Positions 41,221 through 64,000 of a stretch of DNA of 64,000 nucleotides are shown here, in pieces. The notes under the pieces were generated by a model. It was not told the origin of the DNA. It did not search any database and saw only the letters and a program-made list of their open reading frames with translations. Numbering within the stretch: the stretch's first letter is position 1; each line of letters begins with the position of its first letter. The translations under genes were made by a program, and so were the position numbers. Origin of the DNA: Daphnia pulex (Eukaryota; Arthropoda; Branchiopoda; Diplostraca; Daphniidae); the NCBI RefSeq assembly GCF_021134715.1, contig NC_060026.1, positions 10,841,001-10,905,000 on the forward strand. Direction: 5' to 3'.

Positions 41221-42031
41221 CTATATCAATTCAAAACATGCTATTGACTATTAAGCATCTATCACATCAAGCAAATATTCCAACAACTCATTCTCATGGA
41301 AATAAAAAATTTCAAATCCCGAATTTCCCCACCTAACAAGATTAGAATATTTTCGTACTTATTTTTTTTAATTTTGACTAATAAAAACTTCTGAACGCTT
41401 GTGCTTTCTTTAAGCCATACTTCTATAAGCCAAATAATCAAATGACGTACGCGGCAGTGAAGGGAACAAATGCAGAAGTCACAACTAAATACTAAATAAA
41501 GGACGTCTATGTGTGGTTGTCCCTATTCCGTCAGATAATTAGCTTAAAGCTTATAGGCAGCAAAGCTGTCGAACCACACGAAAACGTCTAATAGATTGAA
41601 GCAGTGCGTAGAATGCAGCATTGCAGCTACTCATCTTTAGAATCACACAGTATATGTTATTATATAATGAAAGGGCAAAGATTGGAAAGCGTTGGGAACT
41701 GGAAAGTACTTGGATAATAAGTAAAATGAATGTTAACATTGCTTAGTTAAAAAATAAAAAGAGAATTAAAAACCCTTAAAAACCTTATATTTTAAATGTC
41801 AGACTTGACAGCACTACGTAGATATTATCACTTTAGTAAGATTGAAACTACAGCCAAACTAACGTTCATGCTCCGATTTTTAACTAATGAAAAGTACTGG
41901 AAACCATTTCAAATATTGTTCTGATATCGGAAAATCGATTAAGGTTCAATATTTGTGTTACTTGTTAAGAATCAGTACTGTTATGAATTCAAAATTCATA
42001 CAACAAATAGGAACAACTAAGCATTATTTGT
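41221..42031. other. MBIP 5' region and MOCS2 3' flank
   Basis: AT-rich. A minus frame at 41,551-41,739 contains an ATG (MSSCNAAFYALLQ) that could be the missing MBIP first exon, but no donor in the right phase is convincing. Confidence 0.4.
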
Positions 42032-42635
42032 TTAATTTTTACTTGTCCACAGGCATTCTTTGTTGGCTTTCCATTCAGGAGCACCATCACTATAAAGTTC
42101 TTTCTTCCAAATTGGTACAGACTTCTTAAGCGCGTCAATCCCAAATTGAACAGCCTCTAAAGATTCGGCTCGATGCTCGGATGAAACAGCTATTACAACA
42201 CTTGCTTCACCAACCGGAACTTCTCCCAATCTGGAAAGAAAAATAGGTAATTAAAACAAACAAACAAACAAAAAAATGTTTCTTAAGTTTCCTCATTATA
42301 ACTACAGTATGGTAAAAAAAAAAATTATACCTATGGTGGAATGCAATGTGTTTAACCTTCCATTTTTCTCTAATATTCTCACAAATTTTCTTGATTTCTT
42401 TACATGCCATTGGCTTGAAAGCTTCATACTCTAGACTAATCACCTTAAATATAAAGCAAATTTGATTTAGAAATATTTGACTTTAGATTATTCAAATTGA
42501 CATTACTTTCTTTCCTTCAAAATTATTCCTTGTTGTTCCCACAAATAATGACACAGCTCCAGTAGAATGTTCAACCACTTTAGAGTAGATTGAATTCACA
42601 TCAAGCTGTTCTTCAACTAAGTTAATAATATCCAT
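42032..42635 (-). CDS. Mocs2B: MOCS2B, molybdopterin synthase large subunit
   Basis: Exons 42,507-42,635, 42,331-42,443 and 42,032-42,230 join in phase to 146 residues ([12 protein letters not shown]...). It is the MoaE-type catalytic subunit that transfers sulfur from MOCS2A to precursor Z to make molybdopterin. Family blocks: [57 protein letters not shown] and [11 protein letters not shown]. The R and K residues of the MoaE active region (HHR, IWKKE) are present. Length matches the family. It lies 69 bp downstream of MOCS2A on the same strand, so both are probably read from one bicistronic transcript, as in other animals. Confidence 0.95.
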
Positions 42636-42704
42636 TTTAAAATACAATTGAAGGGCTCTGGCGAATTAAGCTGTAGCACACTGCTTATGAAGAATCCTAG
42701 CGAC

Positions 42705-42974
42705 CTAGCCACCACTTAATGGTGGGATCACTGCAATTTCCTTGCAATTTTTAATGTCTATAAGCTGATCAAATTCAACATATTCTTCATCAGCAGCTAG
42801 GACAATGTTCTTTGATATGGATTCTAGAGCTGGAAATTGTTCTGTAATGATGCACAAAAGATTTGCCCCAGTGATTCTTGAAGTTGTTCTGGAAAGTGAA
42901 ATATTGTCAAAATCTTTTCCAACTAACTCTCTGGCCTTTGCAAAGAACAGAATCCGAATAACTACTTCATCCAT
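42705..42974 (-). CDS. Mocs2A: MOCS2A, molybdopterin synthase small sulfur-carrier subunit
   Basis: A single-exon 89-residue ubiquitin-fold protein (MDEVVIRILFFAKARELVG...) ending PPLSGG. The terminal Gly-Gly is the site of thiocarboxylation in MoaD/MOCS2A proteins. It pairs with MOCS2B in molybdenum cofactor synthesis in the cytosol. The reading frame ends 69 bp before the MOCS2B start, whereas in mammals the two frames overlap, so re-initiation, leaky scanning or alternative first exons would be needed for MOCS2B. Confidence 0.95.
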   Translation of the reverse strand: MDEVVIRILFFAKARELVGKDFDNISLSRTTSRITGANLLCIITEQFPALESISKNIVLAADEEYVEFDQLIDIKNCKEIAVIPPLSGG

Positions 42975-43388
42975 TGATCAAGGTCAAGACTACAGCATCC
43001 CTGACTATAATTTTAACCAGATTTGTTGACATGTAACAATCAATAAAAAAATATATGTTAATTAGTTGTCACCGCAAAAGTAAATTTAACTTTGAGTAGT
43101 AATCTTGATTAGCAATACGCTCTTCTTATGCGTTGACTATGTGTCTGTAAAACTGTGACAGAGGCTCGGCAATCAGAAAAGCGTCTGGTCACTGGTCGTC
43201 TGCTGGCACTGGCAAGTGGGAAGTGGCAATGACATAAAGAGACTAAAGCGTATTTTTTAAAAATTCAAAAATTGTAATATGCGCGGAGTTTTTCTTGCGC
43301 GCAAAATATATACATTAATTTTATGCCCCCTTATCTGCAAGAAGCCAACAACGATGCAAATATTCTATGCAACTTTATGTGTATTGTG

Positions 43389-43685
43389 TATAGATGTTAT
43401 ACCCTTGAAAAAGTAGTGGTCTAGCAAAAAATCGTGCGCAGTTTACGCCGATGCGCACCACAGCGGCAGATAGCAGAACTAAACTTTTTATTACGCTTGA
43501 CTACCTGTCTACTTCAAGAAACGAGACGAGAACCGACTGCTTGTCGAACAAAGGACTTGAAGTAGACAGGTAGTCAAGCGTAAAAAAAAGTTTAGTTCTG
43601 CTATCTGCCGCTGTGGTGCGCATCGGCGTAAACTGCGCACGATTTTTTTCTAGACTACTACTTTTTCAAGGGTATAACATCTATA
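43389..43685. repeat. long inverted repeat, 130-bp arms, 37-bp loop
   Basis: 43,389-43,518 and 43,556-43,685 are reverse complements with only a few mismatches (for example at GGTCTAGC versus its partner and in the T run near 43,485). The arms begin TATAGATG and end CTTCAAG at the loop. Such a near-perfect palindrome can form a cruciform or, if transcribed, a long double-stranded RNA. It is compatible with a foldback/MITE insertion, but no clear target duplication is seen. Confidence 0.9.
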
Positions 43686-43783
43686 TCGTATCAGAGCGAT
43701 CGTATTCGTTCACCGATTCTTTCATAATCAACAATTTCATAATATTCAAATTTCAAACTATGTGCATACCGGCATACTATTGT

Positions 43784-43831
43784 CAGGGGTATGGAGAGAT
43801 TTATGGAGATATCTTTCTCTCCATACCCCTG
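43784..43831. repeat. short perfect hairpin
   Basis: CAGGGGTATGGAGAGA (43,784-43,799) pairs with TCTCTCCATACCCCTG (43,816-43,831) around a 16-base loop. Lies 100 bp from the large palindrome. Role unknown. Confidence 0.85.
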
Positions 43832-44348
43832 CTATTGTTATTTAAAAATCCGACAAGTTTTTCTATCAGACACCAAATAAAATGACAGGCGCATTCTTAT
43901 GCTACTGGAGTCACTCCTCTATGCGACTGTTAAGTGTTTACTTTCTCACCATCACTCCTTGTGTCACTACTAACACGGGAATTTTCGTGATTTTAATAAT
44001 TAACAGTAACTATGAGGCGGGTGCGGTAGTTGAATAAGGAAAAATCTAAATATATAGTTCCTAGACTACAAACAATCCAAAAGTTTATTTGTTTCGAATT
44101 ACTCAATTTCAAATTTCATTCGACATTTGAAAAACTCGGTAAACGTTATTGACAATGTTTTCAAATCACAGTGGTTTTTCCTAGTCAATGTCAAATAACA
44201 CATAGCATTTCCGCATAACACAAACATTATTTACAAAACAAGGTTCGTGAACAAATTTCGGGGTTCACATTCAAACCAAAATACCGTTTCATATTACAAC
44301 GATGAGCCTAATGGACTCGAAAAAAAAACACTGCGGCGTTTGGGAATT

Positions 44349-59532
<15,184 letters not shown>

Positions 59533-61481
59533 AGGGACGCACATTAGCATCACCACCTTTGTCGGCAAGAAAACAAAAATCAGGTCATGAATCTTTTTTT
59601 GAGATGTATAGCCAAGCCAACAGGATTGCTGCTTTTTATCGTCGTCTTTGAACTTTTTTTAAAATTAATTAAGGATCTGAGTTGACAGTTAACTGATTCT
59701 ACTTTGTATTCCAGAACAAATAGTTAGACGCTGTATCTAAAAAATTGTGTTGGATTTTATTCGAGGCAAAAAAAAAACACCTCTGTGATGTCTACAATTT
59801 AAAATGAAAAAATTTATAACAGTGAAAATAACATTCCGCCATATCAAACTCCCTCACATCTTTCCCAACTAAACGCAACCGTTTTTTTAGATTTTGTTTA
59901 TTTGTTTGTTTGTTTTTTTTACCTCTGAAATCTCCGCTGCCTAGTATTGTTGATCACCTTGATTGTGTGGCTTAGGAGAGATCGTCGACACGGAAAACAG
60001 CCGCTTCTTTTTATTTTTAATACGTGCTTTACACACATAAACCTCTATACATAAGCGATTTTAAATATTATATACATATGTATAGTAAACACCTAATCTC
60101 CAGTGTCTTCTATTTTGTCCAAAGTAAAAAGAGAAAAACAAAAAAATTATCAATCACAATCTGCCTCGTGTGTGTGTGTGTGTCCCCTATCTTTTTTTCG
60201 ATTCATCAAAGTGTGTGACTCTTCGATCCCCTGACGATGGCAGCTCTGGATGGATTTGAAGGCTTCCTTTTTGAACCCTATTCTTTTCTTTCCTTGACCG
60301 TGGCAATCTATGATTGGCATATACCAGTGGTTTTGACACAACGATGCATTCCTCTTCCTAACTCCCTTTTTCACATTATTTTTTTTTTCTCCTTTCGTTG
60401 TTCTGGATGTACATATTTGTCACGCTGATGATCAAAACACGGCTATACACCCCCTCTCCCCCCTGTCCTTGTGAAAGAAAAAAAATACTTAATATCGTAA
60501 AAGTCTGTTTGGGGTCTTCTCTTTCTTGATGAAAACAAAAAGAAAATCTATTATCATGTCGGTCAATTGTGCTGGGACGAGAAATACAGTGCCAATCGAA
60601 CGTCTCATCATGAACTGATTTATTTTTTATTCTCCATGAAGAGAAAAATTGTACCTCTTTTCTCATTAAAAAAAAAACAAAACATAGTTAAACAAAAAAG
60701 AAACTGAACTGAAAATCATTTCCCCCAGAATGTACAGACCGACAATGAATATTCCACCAATATCGAGAAATAATATTAATAATGAAAAGAAAAACAACGC
60801 GCGACAGGCAACACACACACAAGACACATTTATGTTACAACGAAATTAAGCGAATCTGAGGATGAATTTCAAAAAAAAAAATGGCCAAAGATCTTGGCGT
60901 TGTTCTTTTACGTTACAAAAAAAAACATGGCACGGGGGAGGGAGTTTCAGCTAACGAGACAAGAGAAGCTACCGACAAAATTCAGACACTCCAAAAGAAC
61001 AATAAAGAGGCTGTGGATGAGTCTTTGGGCGACATGGAAGGTACCGTGTCAACATCCGTGAATCACGTACTCAAATAAAGAACGTATAAGATGTGAGACG
61101 GCCGAGGCACTTTCATGTTTAGGTTAAAACTCCCCAGTTGCGTCTCTTTTACACAGCGTCACTGGGTCAGTTCATTTTGGTCTACATGTCGGAAAATATT
61201 TCGACAACACACATAACTTGTCACTACACCACCATTAAACGGAGGAGGGGGGAAGGCAGAGTACAAACGAGATTCCCTGGTCGATGTAACAAGAGCATTT
61301 TTCTATTTTTTTTCTGTTTTTTTTTTTTTTTGCATTAAGGTTTAAAAGGGGCTGGGATTTATTTTTAGAGAGCAAACAAAAATTTTTTTTACAGCTTTTT
61401 ACCGGACAAGATTCCATTTAAAACAAAAAAAAACGACTGTTTTGAACGGTTGAGAAGTAAATCTTTTCTTTGATAGAAAGG
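59533..61481. other. convergent 3' flanks of slpr and Hairless
   Basis: The slpr 3' UTR runs from 59,533, T-rich with many A/T runs; AATAAA occurs near 61,002 and 61,075. For Hairless on minus, AATAAA lies near 61,359. The two transcripts may overlap. Frames here have no domains. Confidence 0.5.
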
Positions 61482-63009
61482 TTAGGAGTGCTCTCTAGCT
61501 CGTCTAATGGTCAAATTGAGCGGGACATCGTCGTCGCCATCATAATCAGACGGCGTGGGTACCCTCGATGACCGATCACCGAGGGTTTCTCTCCGAGAAG
61601 AAGAACTAGGTCCAGGTCGAGCTGCCAGAGTTGCCGAAGATCCCGGAGTCATAGAGTTTGGAGGAGGAGGAAACGGCGTTGGGTAAGGCAGCCACACAGG
61701 TGGTTGAAGAGGACGTGAACCACCAACAGACGAAACGGTCACATCTCGAGGTCGTTGATGGGACACCAAGCTCTTGTTCCTGACTCCATTGACGACCGTC
61801 GGGACGTTGGGGGCTGGTTGAGGAGCTTTACGTAATAGAGAGCGAAGGAAGGATGAACTACATGACGCTGCTGCGGCTTCCTCCTGTCGCTCCTTGTTGA
61901 GCAAAGAGTCAATGCTGTAGCTGCTTTGGCGATCGTAGACTTTGCTTGGCTGGAGTGAATGGGCCATAGCGGCCGCTGCAGCTGCAGCCATCGCGGCGGC
62001 CGAATGAGTCGGCAAAGGCGTAGCTGGCATCAGGGCTTTGGCTTTCTTCAAAACGTTGGAAGATGAGTGGGAGGACTTGTCGTTGAGCCGAACTTTCTCC
62101 ATGTCGCGCAAGAGACGCTTTCTGGGCGAAACCAGCGTTTCCATACGCTCTATTGGCACCGCGGTGGCCATCATTTTCTTCGAAAGTGCCTTCTCCAGAA
62201 GACGTGGGGCGATAGCAGCCACGCTCGGTCGAGCCAAACCTTTTTTCTTCCATTGAACTTTGCATTGGCCACACTCGGAATTGGGCCCCAAGTGACACTG
62301 CTCCGTCAAGCGAAAAGGTCTTCGCCGTTGAATCCACTGGTATCGACATCGTTCACGGCTCTTAATGGCAAACACAAAGCCCTCTACATCACTAGGCGTC
62401 CGTTTTTTCGTCGGGTTGGGGTTCTTCCAACGTGTTTCTCGTAGCCAAGGTGACGACTGAGATTGAACTGACGATTCGTCACTTACACTGAAAGATGCAC
62501 TGCTTTCCTGACGCACAGTGCTACCCGGTGTTGAGCACGAGGGCGGTGGAGGTGGCCAGTATGTTTTTTGAGTCACTGGAACCCACCATGTTTTGCCGTT
62601 TTCCCGCCGATCGTTCAACTCTAATACTATTTTCCCATCTGTAAGGTAATAAGAAACAATTAGTTTACAATATGATACAAAATGTAAATGTGAGTTTTCC
62701 AAACAAGCCTTGATTAGCAAGCACAGGGTCACTTGAGAATGTTTATTGTTTATGCAAAATACTTTAAGGTTTTTCTGAAAGTGAACAGGTTAATCATTTC
62801 TTTTAAATGTATTTATTACCAAAGTAAAATTGGAGTCTTCCCCCTTCAGGGGCTTTGGGCTTGCTTTCAAAGTCACTGTTATCCTCTGACTTGATTCTGC
62901 TGTGTGATGACGGTGAACTTGGTGATTTGGGCACACAAGTTTCAGGGCTTTGAGCAGCCTCATCGGCTTGCGATGCATCACCACTATAGTCCATAGTCAC
63001 GTCTGACAT
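61482..63009 (-). CDS. H: Hairless, Su(H)-binding Notch co-repressor
   Basis: Two exons, 62,820-63,009 and 61,482-62,638, join in phase (GGRLQFYF|DGKIVLEL) to 448 residues. Hairless binds Su(H) in the nucleus and recruits Groucho and CtBP to silence Notch targets. The Su(H)-binding block lies at about 57-76 and continues with TWWVPVTQKTYWPPP. A conserved Cys/Trp block follows (RCRYQWIQRRRPF, CGQCKVQWKKKG). YSIDSLL at about 303-309 is an eh1-like Groucho site, and PLNLT at 436-440 near the C terminus is the CtBP site. Ala-rich and Ser-rich linkers lie between. At 448 residues it is less than half the length of fly Hairless but keeps every known binding motif. It is convergent with slpr. Confidence 0.93.
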
Positions 63010-64000
63010 AATTTTCCAATTAATTCCGAAATGGCTTAGATTTGAAATCTAGCCAGGGATCATTTTTCCCGATTCAAAGTGACACACCTGCTGCAGTTGA
63101 TGGGTCACAGTCAATTTTCTTGCGAAATTTACCCATTTTGGGTTTGGTCGAAACGATGTTTAACAATTGCAGTTACAAATTTTCAGTAGATTTCAAAATT
63201 TGAGAAGATACATTACTTCAACAAAAATTAATACGCCAAAGGAGAAATTAACAATCAAGATCTTGAAAAAAACAAAGTGTTTGTCAGCCATGAAAATGAA
63301 AATAGACGTTGCCAGATTTATGAATACAACCCCGTGGAATTTTAACAGGATCGGAAAATCAAAAATCCTAAAATTTCTTTTTCTAAAAAGTTTGTTTCAA
63401 GTTTTAAGTTGGAAATTAATGTTTTGTAAAAATTTAAGTTACGGTAACATGACGGTTTTACGGAGTCTTGCATTTCATATGCAAATCTTGCGGAATGCAA
63501 ACGTATTTGAAAAGTATGTGTAAAAAAAACAAGGACATTTGTTTTCCCTTGGTGCGTATTATTACATCATTTCAAGAGCAAAAAAAACGAAATGTGATTT
63601 TGAAATGTAAGATAACCCACATTTTTGTGTGATTGATCGTAGGTCTTGGAACGCGTGTGCTGAACACAAAAAGGGGAACGATTTAAAATTGCGTAACCAT
63701 TGGCAGAAACACCCAAGTTGATTTATGGAAATCACTATTCAGCGATCCCTTTTCGTTAAAACACAAGTTTACACTTAGCAGGAAAAAAGGCTATTATCGT
63801 TTTAAAGTGGCCATTTGGCTCAATTGAAGGTGATTAGAAATTAGACAGTAATTCTAATTTCAACGATGCAACTCAAAACAAGCCGAAGTAGTCTGCAAGT
63901 TTATCGTGTAACGGTAACACAATAGGTGGAACGAAATCGATTTGATTGCAATAAAAGCTTAATTTAATTATTATCAGATTATTGTCATCAGTTAATTATT
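63010..64000. other. Hairless upstream region, no further gene seen
   Basis: 5' UTR and promoter of Hairless probably lie in 63,010-63,200. The frame at 63,167-63,523 is AT-driven and shows no motif. Confidence 0.5.

Larger units (their letters stand above)
42975..44348. other. intergenic, MOCS2 and pecanex flanks
   Basis: MOCS2 promoter region at 42,975-43,300, then the hairpin described separately; 43,830-44,300 is AT-rich. No coding signal. Confidence 0.55.

Overview
The window reads as arthropod nuclear DNA, most likely a branchiopod crustacean such as Daphnia. It carries genes split by many 55-75 bp GT-AG introns, and it has a Hairless gene (an arthropod Notch co-repressor), pecanex, a slipper-type mixed-lineage kinase, MBIP and a bicistronic MOCS2 locus. 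The species assignment is inference.

Layout. 1-2.3 kb: tandem ~1 kb units, each with a degenerate tRNA-Trp, a tRNA-Gly and one exon-like fragment. 3.3-7.2 kb: a decayed, intron-containing gene that looks derived from a mobile element. 8-14 kb: accessory DNA with small paralogous gene modules (a one-pass membrane protein, a short basic exon, a signal-peptide exon), a broken NACHT-like NTPase and a stranded homothorax/Meis exon. 14.3-17.9 kb: an unidentified multi-exon helical-repeat gene with a partial, deleted duplicate upstream.

18,396-34,481 holds the most striking object: a complete, very young Ty3/gypsy-type LTR element of about 16.1 kb. Its LTRs are 453 bp and differ at two positions, and it has a TACC target duplication. 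Besides Gag, Pol (-1 frame) and a transmembrane envelope-like protein, it carries a 443-residue ankyrin-repeat ORF, about 4.3 kb without convincing ORFs, and a 283-residue ORF with two retropepsin-like segments lacking the catalytic triad plus a CCHC zinc knuckle. The U3 region has six CREB/ATF cores and Maf/AP-1-like half sites.

34.5-44.3 kb: mostly non-coding, with a third copy of the small module, a catalytically dead 2OG-oxygenase-like fragment, a 1.28 kb TA-flanked MITE, MBIP, MOCS2A/MOCS2B and a 130-bp-arm inverted repeat. 44.3-63 kb is a conserved gene block: pecanex (minus, 13 exons, about 2,417 aa), a divergent slipper/MLK gene (plus, with two alternative CRIB half exons), and convergent Hairless (minus). 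Pecanex and Hairless both act in Notch signalling and slipper in JNK signalling.

Exon joins were worked out by hand from splice consensus and reading phase. For pecanex, slipper, Hairless and MOCS2B every junction keeps phase. Homology calls come from recognised motifs, with no database search.
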